A stretch of 64,000 bases of DNA from Trichobilharzia szidati (Eukaryota; Platyhelminthes; Trematoda; Strigeidida; Schistosomatidae): assembly GCA_944472155.2 (NCBI GenBank), contig OX235275.1, positions 31,350,231-31,414,230 of the forward strand, read 5' to 3'. The notes beneath the pieces are model-generated. The model had not been told where the DNA came from, searched no databases, and was given only the letters and a program-made list of their open reading frames with translations. The translations under genes were made by a program, and so were the position numbers. Within the stretch, counting starts at the first letter, position 1. Every line of letters starts with the position of its first letter. Of this stretch, positions 1 through 11,660 are shown one piece after another.

Positions 1-1275
1 GATGAAATAAACCTTGTGAAGTACGTTGATGATTTAACAGTTTCAATAGCTGTTAACTCCCAGCTAGATTGTACCAAAATAAATAACTTTCTGTCGGGAG
101 TCAGTAAATGGTCTGAGTCTAACGGTCTTGAACTGAATCCCTCTAAATGTCAAACTGTTAATTTCAGCTTAAGATGTAAACGACAGTTAAAAGAAGCCGT
201 CGATTCTCATGACAGTTGTAAGATTGACGACAATGATGTAGGAATTAAATCAGAAATTAAGTATCTTGGACTTATTCTCTCTTCTGATCTCTCCTGGTCT
301 TCCCATGTCTCAGCGATCTCCAGCAAAATATTCCGCCTGACATTTTACATTAAGAGGTTAAGGCACTCGGGTATAACTCAACCCCTCCTCTTACAGTTCA
401 TAAACTCTTGCATCCTACTTATTCTTCTTTATTGTTCACCCTTATTCTTTCCTGGTTTGCTTAAAAAGGACTATGTCACAATTCGTAGAATTCTGAAGAC
501 TGTCAGTAGAGTGAGTGGTGTCCCAATGGACTACGTAGTTAACGTCGTTGTCTATAGGCACTTGACTTCGTGCAGTAAATTTGCTAAAGGGATTTTTGTC
601 TGACTTGGAGCATCCACTTCACCCTCAGCTTTCACCTTGCATCTCCTCAGGTAGAACAAGAAGTAACTTCAGAAAATTGTATGCTCGCAAGTCTAAGTAT
701 AAAAATTCTATGATACCACACTTGGCACGTATTTTATGTGATGGAAGTAGTTTCAGGCAAGAATTGACTAACCTTTTTTCATCTAGTAAATAAACAATCT
801 CCTCCATCCATCCTTATATACCTTCAAGTTTTACTTTTATTATTTCTATTATATTTATGGTCCTGTTGCTTCTTTGTTTTACACGCATAATTGCAAACAC
901 CAACTTATCTCTATGACTGCTGTAATTTTTGTTTTTCCCCTCAACATATCATGTAAAGAGAACATTATATTCAATATTTTTAAACGTGCTAGGATTTGTA
1001 TACCGCTTCGACTATACTGTGTGAAACAAGCCCATGGCAATATCGCCTTGTATTATTATCATTACCTTAGCTGTTATCATTATTGTTATTTCCATTTTAT
1101 ATGCTGCATGTTTTTGACATTACCCCTATTGTAAATGTGGAAAATTTTTCCATGTGATTAATTTTATTTATAATTTGAGGAAATTAGATGCAATATTATG
1201 ATTAAGGCTGAGAGTTCCATTCTGTATCACAAGTTTTGTTTTTTGGAATAAAGTAAATCATTATTATTACTATTC
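1..1275 (+). mobile_element. CR1/Jockey-type non-LTR retrotransposon, 3' part
   Basis: The copy enters from the left edge inside the reverse transcriptase. The first codons give the RT catalytic box as YVDDL (usually YADDL), followed by the conserved stretch SNGLELNPSKC. The coding frame runs to about 603 and shifts into the frame at 581-793, so it carries one frameshift near 590. A 3' UTR of about 450 bases follows; it ends with TTTGGAATAAAG and a short ATT-rich tail near 1257-1275. The same ending closes the copies at 26.4-27.85 kb and, inverted, 40.58-42.33 kb. The copy is closely related to the one at 39.2-42.8 kb. The frame at 874-1134 lies in the 3' UTR and is not a gene. Confidence 0.85.
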
Positions 1276-2087
1276 TTTGCAGCTTGTGTGGCTGACTGAC
1301 GTTCACAATTCTGGCCAACTGACAGTAAACAGTACCATTATCTAGAGGAATTTATCCATCCAGTGGGAAAATATTACCATCAAGCAGAATGACAAATCAC
1401 GACTATATTTATCAGTCGAAAAAGTCGTTGACTTCAAGACTGGGATATGGTTAGAGCTGGGCAGTTACTCCAGACACATTTATCCTTAATTATAATACAC
1501 ACAACGAAGACGTACCATCTGGAATTTCCTTTCAATCATCGGCATTGAACTATCAGTGAGACAGACAGAAATAGGCGAATGTATGAACTATTATTATTCA
1601 ATGACTGAACAGTAAGACGGTATGGTTACTGTTACTGTTATTAATAACAGAAGTCCAGTTGATACTCATCGGCAAACTGTTCTTAATACAAAAATTTCTG
1701 GATTAGTTCTTCTGTCAGATGCATCGGTGTTTCATTCATAGAATGCTCGTCAGTGAAGCAGAAGGTGAGGTTTCGATTCTCATCTGGTTCACTTATAAAC
1801 CTCGTCCAGTAAACTGGTCTATACAAAGCCGAGAACAAGGAGAAGGGTGGATCTAAGGCTTGTATCTATGTATTCCATGTATCAGAAAAATGGCAGAGTT
1901 ACGACTCAAATCTCGTAAAGTTGAAGACAAATCTTCCCTGTGGAATGCAGAGACGTTTTACGCCGAAATTCTGAGTAAAAGAGCATGAGGATGAAAAGCT
2001 GCACACAAGGAAATAACTGCGGTGAGTTAGTTGTTAGTCGTCAATTTTCAGAGGGACAGTGTAAAGACAGAATCTGTCAGAACAAGA
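1276..2087. other. No gene recognised
   Basis: No coding, RNA or known repeat signal could be assigned. A weak B-box-like stretch near 1765 (TTTCGATTCTCATC) hints at an old tRNA-derived SINE, but no A box or second copy supports it. Confidence 0.4.
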
Positions 2088-2375
2088 ATATTCAAGTGTT
2101 GGTTTGTAGGGATTTGATTGGTTACAGGATTTCATCATGAGCTGACATTAGTTAGAGAACCATTGGATAACCTGGGAGTACTGGACAGCTGTTTCGTCCT
2201 ATTTTGTGACTCTTCACAGTACGCACCCATCACCATGGTTCGAACTCAGGACCTTCTGGTTACAAGGCGAGCTCGTATACCATTCATCAGCCACTGGGAC
2301 CCTAAATAATGGCCCATGAATTCTAACTTCTGCCAATTCAAGACATAGCGCGACCGAATAAATCGAATTCTCAGT
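2088..2375 (-). mobile_element. tRNA-derived SINE with hammerhead-related domain (family H2)
   Basis: Read on the minus strand it shows a tRNA-like promoter (CTTGTAACC then B box GAGTTCGAACC), then a hammerhead-like block at about 2223-2176, then the family tail ending in CAAACCAACACTTGAATAT. In the ribozyme block stem I is GUACUG/CAGUAC and GAAAC with the AGCUGUC site is kept. The core between stem I and stem II reads UGAAGA, one base short of the required CUGANGA. At least ten copies or fragments of this family lie in the window. Confidence 0.75.
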
Positions 2376-2730
2376 TTGTTGCCACAGAATTCGAGATGAC
2401 ATTCTATCAGATTTTCTTTTGGAGATCAAAATTATCCAGATCTCACATAACATGTAACTGTGATCTGCCCAATTGCCTAAAATGGAGGTCAAGGGAGTAA
2501 GCATATATGCATGACACTGCATATTACTCATTGACTGACATGAATGATTGACTACTATTCAGGTCAACCAGTAGTTCGTTCTTGCCCACCACTCCAGCTA
2601 GATCGAACTGGTCTAAACAATAAATAGACAACTGTTCCCATCGTTTCCGGCCAAAATTATCAGTCAGTGGTGCACTTGATTTCACTCGAATCAGCCACCA
2701 GAATTCCAACTAGTTAATAGATCATACATT
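2376..2730. other. No gene recognised
   Basis: This stretch holds open frames under 65 codons on the minus strand with no recognisable motif. Nothing else is seen. Confidence 0.4.
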
Positions 2731-2734
2731 TAAT

Positions 2735-3290
2735 AATAGTAATAATAATAATCTTTGCCTATACTGTGCTGTTCTTCTACTGACTGAAAGAGTCTGTTAG
2801 TGGTTTTCTCAACATCTGACTCTCCCTTAACACAAAACCCATGCTAAAAATGGTTGGTATGATAGAATTTTTGTATTTACTAGCTGTAAGGAGCATAAAT
2901 TCCTATGAAGGTTCTCCCGGTTTTACCTGAAGAGATACAAGGCAAACGTTTAGAATAAAGAGGATGCTCGGTATCCGACAAGATAACTGCTACGTAACAG
3001 ATTGCAAGAATTGAAATGCCTGTTGATAATAATATCATTGAGTTGAATCAATTACACACCACTAAATCTACTTACAGCCTTCAATGTACTACTTAATGTG
3101 ACATAGTCTTTCTTTAGAAGCCCAGAAAAGAATAAGTTGCTTGAACAATAAGGAAGAATGGGTAGAATACATGAATTAGTAAATTGTAGGACAAGGTGAC
3201 GTTTCCTTAAAGACTTCATACAATTCTTCCCATTAATAAAAAAAGAGAACGACAAAGAATGCACCACGATAATCTAAGCTCATTTTGGTT
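2735..3290 (-). mobile_element. CR1-type relic, RT C-terminal region
   Basis: The minus strand encodes a decayed version of the CR1 C-terminal region, with FTNSCILPILPYCS and GLLKKDYVTL matching the better copies at 0-0.8 and 40.9-42.3 kb. Stops and shifts interrupt it below 3052. An (ATT)-rich tail at about 2735-2760 marks the 3' end. The upstream RT domain is missing, as expected for 5' truncation. Confidence 0.7.
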
Positions 3291-3369
3291 AAATTAAAGA
3301 TTCGAACATACTGTTTTCACCATAATAAGGAGTAACAGACTTGAACTAAGAGTAACACTGGTCAGGAAT

Positions 3370-4432
3370 GAAGGAGTGAAGTGGGTCGACTATTTACAGA
3401 AGAGGTGCATGACACATGTCAAGTGATCCACAACGGAAAACTCAGCGAGGCGTTTGGAGTAAACACAGGAGTCAGACAAGACTGCTTATTATCACCAATG
3501 ATATTCCTAATTGTGGTGGACTGGATTATGCGTCAGACAGTGGGAAACGAGAAGACAAGGATATCCTGGATCAATGTGAAGATCCTAGAAGACCTAGATT
3601 TCGCGGATGATTTATGTTTGATGTCACAAAAAATTGAAGACTCACAAGCGAAAACCGACAAACTGGTCGAAGAAGCAGCAAAGACAGGACTCCAGGTGAA
3701 CATAGACAAGACGGAGGTTATGAAAATAACCAACCAACAACAACAACAGCAGCAGCAACATCCAACGCCAATCACCATCAATGGGAGGGATTTGAAAGAG
3801 GTTACTTCATTCACTTATCTAGGGAGCATTGTCTCAACTACACGAGGAACGGATGAGGATGTCAAATCGAGAATCGGGAAGGCGAGAAACACATTCATCA
3901 ACCTGAAACCAATCTGGAAATCTTCGTCACTCAACTCAGCATCAACAACAAAATGATTCGGATTTTCAATACAAACGTCAAGTGAGTCAGTTCTTCTATA
4001 CGGATCAGAAACTTGGCAGATCACGAAGAATATTTCCAACAGGTTGCAGATATTTATCAACAGCTGTCTTCGTTCTATACTGAAGATCAGATAGCAGGAA
4101 AGAATCACCAACAAGAAACTATGGGAACAAATAAAACAAGAACCAATCGCCCAACAAACATGCAGGGGGATGTGGAGATGGATTGGACACTCGCTAAGGA
4201 GGCCGCTGGGTGACATCGCGCGTCAGGCCAATGCTCGAGTGGAACCCGAAAGGGTAGCAGCGAGAGGGACGTCCGAGGGTGACATGGAGGAGATCGTGTG
4301 AAGAGGAGTTGAAACAGTATGGATTAACATGGACGCAGGTGAAAAGAACAGCAGAAGACAGAAGCAAGTGGAGACGTGTAGTTGAAGCCCCATGTTCCAC
4401 TAGGAACCCAAAGGAACAATAATAATAGTAAT
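3370..4432 (+). mobile_element. RTE-type retrotransposon, subfamily B, 5'-truncated
   Basis: The frame at 3381-3956 starts inside the RT palm: CQVIHNGKL, GVRQ, then LDFADDLCL, the FADD catalytic box. A glutamine run encoded by CAA/CAG follows (about 3736-3760), then TSFTYLGSIVSTT. The frame breaks near 3956 and later coding is scrambled to about 4400. The tail reads GAAGCCCCATGTTCCAC then AATAATAGTAATAAT. It differs from subfamily A (27.85-30.28 kb) at many positions. The endonuclease and early RT are missing. Confidence 0.85.
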
Positions 4433-4639
4433 AATGAGCTTCGAAACAAAAGGACAGCAGAGTTCAGAGGATGTTTTGTAGGTATATACAAAGTTTAACG
4501 AAAAATAGTATAAAAAAGTAATAGATTACATAACCAAAGAAGGAACACGTTTATATAAAATAGACGAAATAAGTGGGTGACCATGTTCAGACAAAAATAT
4601 CAAGGTTTCTAAGAAGGCGAGAAGATTATGTAGTGAAAG

Positions 4640-4785
4640 TTGTATACTTTGTTATCACCAAGGCAGTGCCAGCTTCAGCACTGCCTCTTTCTGTGTATAT
4701 AGATATGGTTTCAGCCATTTGATGGTGATTGCTTCATCAAAATGAAGTAGACTGGGTTTATATTGTCTGTTGGTTATATGCTGAT
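4640..4785 (-). mobile_element. Penelope-like relic, extreme C-terminus
   Basis: On the minus strand about 40 codons read LLHFDEAITIKWLKP...TQKEAVLKLALPW then stop. This matches the conserved ending of PLE proteins (EAIAI..LKP.LCVQK..LPWP) seen elsewhere in the window. No reverse transcriptase is attached. Confidence 0.6.
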
Positions 4786-4788
4786 CCT

Positions 4789-5395
4789 TCAGATTGTCCG
4801 CAACATAGCCAGAGTCAAGCAAATGGCAGTTGAGTTAATCCAGAAAGTCTTAACTTCTGAATGTGTATAAGTCAACTGAAGACTGTTATTAGAAATCAAC
4901 AGGATATGAGACGACGACCAACAGAGATTCGAAGAGAAACTGATGCCAAGGTAGGAGACATTCGGTTTACCTCTTATCATAATGCCGTAAATGTTACACG
5001 AATCATAGCATTGGATTAGTCTGAACAAATCTTATGAGATCATTTGTCAACTTCACGACAATCATGTCCAGCACCTGACGCGCTGGTAAATTCAAACCAT
5101 CAGCATATATAGTGTAATTCGCTTTGGAAGAATAACGAAGGTTATACAAGGAAAAGGATAAAAGGAGTGGCGAGAGTGCGGCGCCTTAAAGCACAACACC
5201 TTCTGTGGGCAACGAGGTTGATTGTCTGCCACTTAAACTAGCATGCGGTTTTCTATCCAAAAGGAAAATAGGGAGACAGCTACCTTGTAATCAAGATGTC
5301 AGTGGGTGCTGAAGTTAGCTTCCTCAATAAAAGCGCCCTAGAAATAGCATCAAAAAGCGGTAGTGTAGTCTAATTTTGCACAATAATCTAAATTT
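4789..5395 (-). mobile_element. CR1-type relic, central RT region
   Basis: The minus strand encodes a decayed RT. TTAFDAISRALLL lies near 5345, a region corresponding to PQGAVLSPF near 5190, and ISFSSNLCWSS at 4920-4960. Multiple stops and shifts are present and the 3' end is missing. It is closest to the minus-strand copy at 40.6-42.3 kb. Confidence 0.65.
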
Positions 5396-5569
5396 GAAAC
5401 ACTAGTGCGCTAAAGTATACAGGAGGTTTAAGAACATGCAAGAGAATTACATTCATAGATTTAAAAAATATAGATTTGATGACATTTGGCTGGGAACTTT
5501 TAAAATCGATCCAGAAGAGGATGATTTCACTACAGGCACAATCTTTATTACTTCCCAAGCAACAGATAC

Positions 5570-7360
5570 ACCCAAAATCATCAACAACGGAGACACAGCT
5601 ACCAGTGAACATCAACTCCCCCCCTTCGACGAACTCAGAAGTTTTTTTGTCACCTTGTTTAATTTAACTTTTCCATATATATTGACTTGACAAGTAAATG
5701 TGTGATCAGATTGTTCGAAATGTATAGCGCAAATACATCACATTTTTCAGATAATCTCCGTCTTCTAATAATGCTATCAAAATTTATAAAAGGGACTAAC
5801 TGTTTTGAACTCAGAAGTCCTGAAGGCAATCAAGATGCTAAAAGCTGGAAAAGCAGCAGAACCAGATGGAATCCCCGTAGAAGCATTGAAAATGGACCCA
5901 GAGATAACAGCGGACTTCATGACGCCACTACTGGAGAAGGTGTGGAAAGAAGGCAAACCCGAGGATTGGAAGAAAGGCTACTTATTCAAACTACCGAAGA
6001 AAGGAGACTTAATTCAATGCAAGAACTGGCGCGGAATTATGCTTCTATCTATCCCAAGCAAAATACTAAGCCACATCATCCTGGAGAGAATCAAACAAGC
6101 CCTCGACCGAAACAGGCTGGATTCAGGAGAAACAAGTCATGCATTGATCAGATCGCCACATTACGGATCATCATTGAACAAAGCATGGAATGGCAGTCAC
6201 CTCTCTATCTCAACTTCATTGGCTTTGAAAAGGCCTTCGAGAGCGTCGATCGAGAGGTGATTTGGAAACTACTTCGCTACTACGGGGTGCCACCGACAAT
6301 TATACATCTCATCCAACAGCTATACGACAATGCTGCATGCCAAGTAATCCACAACGGGAAACTTACGGAATCCTTCGAAGTGAGGACAGGGGTAAGACAA
6401 GCTGGCTGCCTACTGTCGCCAGTGATTTTCCTGATTGCAGTAGATCGGATAATGTGACAAAGAGCAGGCTAGGAGGAAACAGGCACAAAATGGACTCATA
6501 CAAAAAACTTGGGGGATCTGGACTTCGCCGATGGTATATGTCTGATTTCCCACAAACTGGAAGACATGCAAGTGAAAAGCAACAAGCTGGCAGAAGAAGC
6601 ATCAAAGATAGGGCTTCAGGTGAACATAGAGAAAACAGAAGTAATGAAGATTCCTGGACAAAAACAACAACAACATTAGACAACAATCAGCATAAATGGG
6701 AGGAACCTGAAAGAAACAACCTCTTTCACCTACCTGGGAAGCATCGTTTCAACTACAGGCGAACGGAACTGACGAGGATATCAAATCAAGAATCGGAAAA
6801 GCAAGACAAGCTTTCACTACTCTCAAGTCTGTGTGGAGGTCAACAACACTCAGCATCAAAAATATGATCCGGATTTTCAACTACAATGTGAAGTCAGTCA
6901 GTGCTACTATACGGATCAGAGACTTGCACTGCGCGTCATGAAGAGCACCTCAAACAAACTACAGACCTTCATTAACAGTTGTCTTCACTCAATACTCAAG
7001 ATCAGATGGCCAGTCAGAAAAGATCAGCAACGGAGAACTATGGGAGCGAACCAAAACAGCAGGAACCGATTGTGAAACAAATAGGCAGGAAGAAATGGAG
7101 ATGGATTGGCTGGCCATACTCTGAAGAAACCATCAAGTGACATCACTAGACAAGCCATCACTCGAGTGGAACCCGAAAGGGAAGAGGCGAGTTGGTCGTC
7201 AGTGCAAGGGTGACTTGGAGGAGGTCATGTGAAGAGGAGATGAAAACGTGTGGGCAGATATGGAGCCAGGTGAAGACTCTAGCAGAGAACCGAACTCAAT
7301 GGAGACGCACGGCTGAAGCCCTATGTTCCTCTAGGAATTAAAGGAAACAATAATAATAAT
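5570..7360 (+). mobile_element. RTE-type retrotransposon, subfamily A, 5'-truncated, with TSD
   Basis: The copy is bounded by a 13-bp direct repeat, AAGCAACAGATAC, at 5557-5569 and 7361-7373. It begins in the linker between endonuclease and RT and carries the RT in several broken frames: AGKAAEPDGIP, LPKKGDL, NWRGIMLLSIPSKILS, the FEKAFESVDREV region and HNGKLTESFEV. The FADD box is mutated. The 3' end is the family tail (GAAGCCCTATGTTCCTCTAG) plus AATAATAATAAT. Several 3-4 nt insertions relative to the intact copy break the frame, and a PLE fragment interrupts it at 5642-5806. Confidence 0.9.
5642..5806 (-). mobile_element. 165-bp Penelope-like terminal fragment nested in RTE
   Basis: It is flanked by the 11-bp repeat GAACTCAGAAG (5631-5641 and 5807-5817), which is single in intact RTE copies. 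The minus strand encodes the start of the PLE RT region (KQLVPFIN-like, then IIRRRRLSE-like). The same segment occurs inverted at the far end of the PLE copy at 24.4-25.8 kb, so the inserted piece equals that terminal inverted unit alone. Confidence 0.75.
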
Positions 7361-7373
7361 AAGCAACAGATAC

Positions 7374-8740
7374 GGTATCCCTATTAAATGATGATTTAAA
7401 GATTTGTGTAAGAGGTTGACATAAAAAATATGAGCTCAGTACACAGGAATGATACAGAATACCAAGAGATAACAAATTCATAACATAATTCGATAATAAT
7501 CTGATAATTGGTGAGGTAACATATTTGCCTAATTAGTAATTATTGACAACTAAACTGACCTGCAAGTGAATAACGTTCAAGCCACAAAAAATAAACTTCA
7601 TTATAATCAATATATATGTATGACTTGAAAATTGTGGTAATGTGTAATCACATAATAATCGGTATCGAGAATCTCCGACATTTGCTAATGGATAGTTTAG
7701 TTCACCAGGTACCTCGAAATGATTGTGAGATCAGATAAACAGTTGAAAATAGCACATCAGGATCATTAGATTAGGCAATACCAGCTGAGACAAGAAGTTT
7801 ACAGTAAACCTCAGCTACATCATTCTATGCGGTTGCAAACAACTAGGATGGGACAAAGTGACAGTCTTAGGAGGTAATATAAGATGGTGCAGGAAGAGAC
7901 TACTTACTAACTGAGGCTTTTTGCGTAAACCAACTTTGAATATGTGCATTAGGAAGGATCAAAAAGATCGAAAAACTTATACCATCCTTATTACGTTAAA
8001 TTGTATGAGTTTTAGAAGGACAACATAATTATGTCAATAGGTTGGAGAAAAGAGGGGAGAGATGGAAAAGATTCAATCGGAACAGTTTTACTGAAGCCAT
8101 ACTATTGCATTTATAATGTTTGAACGGATTAACTTTGAAGCATTTTCATGTACTATAGCACTACACCACCTATCCTTGACTCCATGCACTTGGCTTGCTC
8201 TCTCATTTTGCTAAAAAGTAAACACACTCCTCGAGCTGGCTACCCCAGGCTGTCGACAGACAAGCTGTACGCCATATTACTGCGAATTAATTTTGGTTTT
8301 TCACCTGTTATCTAAATATCATTGATATTAGGGGACACAAAAGGGCACAAGCCTACCACCTGAACTTCATTCATCAGTATATACACGGTAAGTAGTGTAC
8401 TGATCGGGGTTAATCGAGTAAAGCCATTTTAGTAGGCGCTGATGTTAATGCCTATCTAGAGGTCGGCTTGAGCACCTACTCCATCGTAATTAGAACCGAA
8501 TGTATTGAGGTAGAATGAAGGCACGGATCTACTTAGAATTTATCTGAATATTATATTTACAAGACAAATTCGTACAACCTTATTACATGATATATTCCCC
8601 TAAAACTTCCTTCCTGTGTCATAATTCAATATTTTATAATATTATTAATGTTGGATGCCTTATTTTTCTAATTACACTAATAGTTAGTGGGACTCCTTCT
8701 GGAATCCTGGATTTACGGCAAGCCACCTAAACTTCCATCC
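7374..8740. other. No gene recognised
   Basis: This 1.4 kb is AT-rich and free of long frames, tRNA-like boxes or alignable repeat copies. It may be unique intergenic or intronic sequence. Confidence 0.4.
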
Positions 8741-8748
8741 TGTAAACA

Positions 8749-9170
8749 ACCAAATCCCTACAAACCAACACTTGAATATCAATGAGATGCTCACTAGCGA
8801 CTTGCCCTTTTCAGGTAGGTAGTTACTTGGGGTTCTAGTGAGAAGTCGTGAACAGTAGGGTGCAGCAGGTCGGGTGTGAGGACAAATACTCGCCGAAGAC
8901 ATTGGCTAGCGGTCGCGCTATGTCGTGAATTGGCAGAAGCTAGAATTCATGGACCATTGGATTGGGTCCCACTGGCTTAATGGTATACGAGCTCGCCTTG
9001 TAACCAGAAAGTCCTCGGTTCGAATCCCGGTGGGTGCGTTCTGATGAAGATTCCCAAACTAGGACGAAACAGCTGTCCAGTACTCCCAGGATTTCCAGTG
9101 GTTCTCTAACTAATGTCAGCTCATGATGAAAATCCTGTAACCAAATCCCTACAAACCAACACTTGAATAT
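8749..9170 (+). mobile_element. Hammerhead-related SINE (H2), greater-than-unit copy
   Basis: The block ACCAAATCCCTACAAACCAA plus CACTTGAATAT occurs at both ends, 391 bp apart, so the copy is slightly longer than one repeat unit. Inside are a tRNA-like promoter (GGCTTAATGGTATACGAG and B box GGTTCGAATCC) and the ribozyme-like block at 9030-9090, which keeps CCCAAACTAGGACGAAAC and the AGCTGTC site. The segment before stem II reads CUGAUGAAGA, which can be read as a canonical core plus an extra AGA, or as AUGAAGA after stem I with C3 lost. Confidence 0.8.
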
Positions 9171-9179
9171 TACTTTTTG

Positions 9180-9905
9180 TCAGAGATAAGCCAGTTGTGG
9201 AAACTATACATGGTCTTACGTGAAATCCCTCTAAATGTCGGACAGTCAACTTCACCATTATGCGTCGACGTGATCTATACGAATTGGTTCGTTCACAAGA
9301 TGTCTGAATTATAAAGGACACTGAAATAGAATACGTTGGAATACTTCTCCCCTCTGATCTCTCTTCGTCGGTCATCCCATATCATGTTGATATCTAAGAA
9401 AATAATCCGTCACCAAACCACCTACATTAAGCAGTTAAAGCAATCAGGGATCATTTCAATCAACCTCTACTTTTTCAGTTTGTTAAATCTTACATCTTAC
9501 CTATTGTACTGTGTTACTTCCCGACCCTCACACTCTGCTTAGTATTTCGTGGGCTACTCTAAACTCGACCATGTGATATTGTGAAGGGTATTTCAGGTTA
9601 TCAGAAGGTCAGGCAAGTAGTGTATACCAAGTCAGCCAGCCAGCCAGCTTGTTACTAGTGTAGTGGGCAGATAGCTGAATTCATGTGAGAAGCAGGTGGG
9701 TTAAATCTCTCAACACCCTCTCTGTTCTCAACTCTCATCAAATTGCATCTCATCAGATAGGACTATAGGTCATTATAAAAGATTACGTGCTTGCACAATC
9801 AAGTACAAAGACTCAGCGAAACCCTATTCGGCTCTCCTGCATTCTATGTGACAGAGATAGTGGTGAGTGTGAAACGTACAACTTTCGATGTAATTAGCAT
9901 GTCTC
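9180..9905 (+). mobile_element. CR1-type relic, RT C-terminal half
   Basis: Broken frames read NPSKCRTVNFT near 9225, YVGILLPSDLS near 9335 and IMLISKKIIR near 9385, then the C-terminal motif around 9730-9900. Stops and shifts are common. It abuts the SINE at 8.75-9.17 kb. Confidence 0.65.
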
Positions 9906-10289
9906 CTCTTTGTAATACATGGTGACACTATTTCACTTTTACCATAGTTTTAGTTATTTACATATTAACATCATTATTTTATACTTTTTATACACTTCTG
10001 ACTTCACTGTCACTGAAAATACTAAAAATGCTGCTGTTTTCAATCATGGTTACGTATATCCTGTTATATTATTTTCTCGTTTTGCATTTGCTGTCGTCAA
10101 GTAAGTCAGATGGAATACTGTGCCCTACTTAATTTGTTTGTTTTAAAAATTTTGAGCTCTGCCTCATGTTTTCCTTGTATCCATGAATTCCACTGCTCCT
10201 GTAGAGTCTATCCCATTGGCTGTTGCTCTAGGAACTTAACTTTCTGTGTCTGTGAACACCTAAGAGTGCAGCTAAATAATAAAGGTGTA
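9906..10289. other. No gene recognised
   Basis: AT-rich, with open frames up to about 90 codons that show no family motif. Confidence 0.35.
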
Positions 10290-11660
10290 GTGAACTGTTG
10301 TGGAGTCATGCTCTTGTTCCCGCCAAGCAGGATACTGAGTCGCATCATGCTGGAGAGAAAAAAGGATGCACTGGAGACAGAACTTCTCTAGCCAAACCGG
10401 AATAAGCTGGATTCACGAAAGGCAAATCATGTGCTGATCAATACGCGAATCTACAGAGCATAGAATAGCAGTCAAACCTCTACCTCAACAAATTCATCAA
10501 CTTCAACAGACAGTGTTGACCGAGACGTAATTCGGAAACTACTTCAACACTACGGTCTTTACCAACCTCATTCAACAGCTATATGACAGTCGCATGTGTC
10601 AAGTGATCCACAACAGAAAACACAACGAGACGTTCAGAGTGCAAGCAGAAGTACGATAAGGCTGCTTGCCGGCTATCACCGATGATATTCCTAATTGTGG
10701 TGGACTGGATCATGCGTCACACTGTGCGACTCGAGAGAGGAGGCAGGACTACGCTGGACAACTGATGAGAAGACTCTAGAAGATCTGGGTTTCGCATGTG
10801 GATGATTTATGTTTAGTGTCACACAAACTCGAAGACTTGCAGGTGAAAACCAACAAACCGACTGAAGAGGCTGACAGCGAAGACAAGACTCCATCCAGCT
10901 GAACATAGAGAACACGGAGGTGATGAAGATAACCGACTGACCAAACAGCAACAACAACAACCAGAACCAATCACCATCAAGAGTTTACAGAGGTTAATTC
11001 CTTCACTTATCTAGGAAGCCAGCATCATTTGAACTACAGGCAACGGAACGGATGAAGATGTCAGAGTCAGAATCGGAAAGGCGAGAAAAGCATTAATCAA
11101 CCTGAGACCAATTTGTAAATCTTCTGCACTGACTCAGCTGCATATAGAACAAGATTCGAACTTTCAACACTAATGTCAAATCGGTCCTTCTATATGGATC
11201 AGAAACTTGACCAGCATGTCAGTCACGAAAAGTAATTCCAACAGGCCACTGCAGAATTTCATCAACAGCTGTCTTCGCTGGCTCTATACTGAAGGTCAAA
11301 CAGCCAGGAAGAATTAGTGACAAGAAACTCTGCTGTGGAACAAACGAACCAAGAGCCGATCGTTCAAAAATATGTAGGGGAAAATGAAGATGGATCTGGC
11401 ATTCATGGAGACAACGGTTGGATGACATCGTGCCAGGCATCTGAGTGGAATCCATATGAGAAGCAACGAGTGGGTCGTCAGTGCGAGGGTGACATTGAGG
11501 AGATCATGTGAGAAAGAGATGAGAGAGTCTGGACAATCATGGACTCAGCTGAAGAGGACGGTAGAAAACAGAACAAAGTGGAGATGTGTTGCTGAAGCCT
11601 TATGTTCCACTCGGAACCCAAGGGAACACTAACAATCTAATAATAACAATATTAATAATA
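10290..11660 (+). mobile_element. RTE-type retrotransposon, subfamily B, heavily mutated
   Basis: It begins at a decayed NWRGIMLL-like motif and follows the RTE order: GVRQGC-like region near 10650, IPNCGGLDHA near 10690, the FADD region near 10790 (broken by a 4-base insertion, CGCATGTGGATG), a CAACAACAA run near 10950, the YLGS region near 11010 and the C-terminal WNP motif near 11445. The tail is ATGTTCCACTCGGAACCC then AATAATAAC. Many indels are identical in the copy at 46.3-47.5 kb. Confidence 0.8.

Noticed and set aside
874..1134. 86-codon frame downstream of the first CR1 copy
   Set aside because: It lies in the CR1 3' UTR and the matching region at 42.6-42.8 kb does not keep it open.
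3533..3814. Cysteine-rich minus-strand frame (run of Cys)
   Set aside because: The Cys run is the antisense of the CAA/CAG glutamine tract in the RTE frame.
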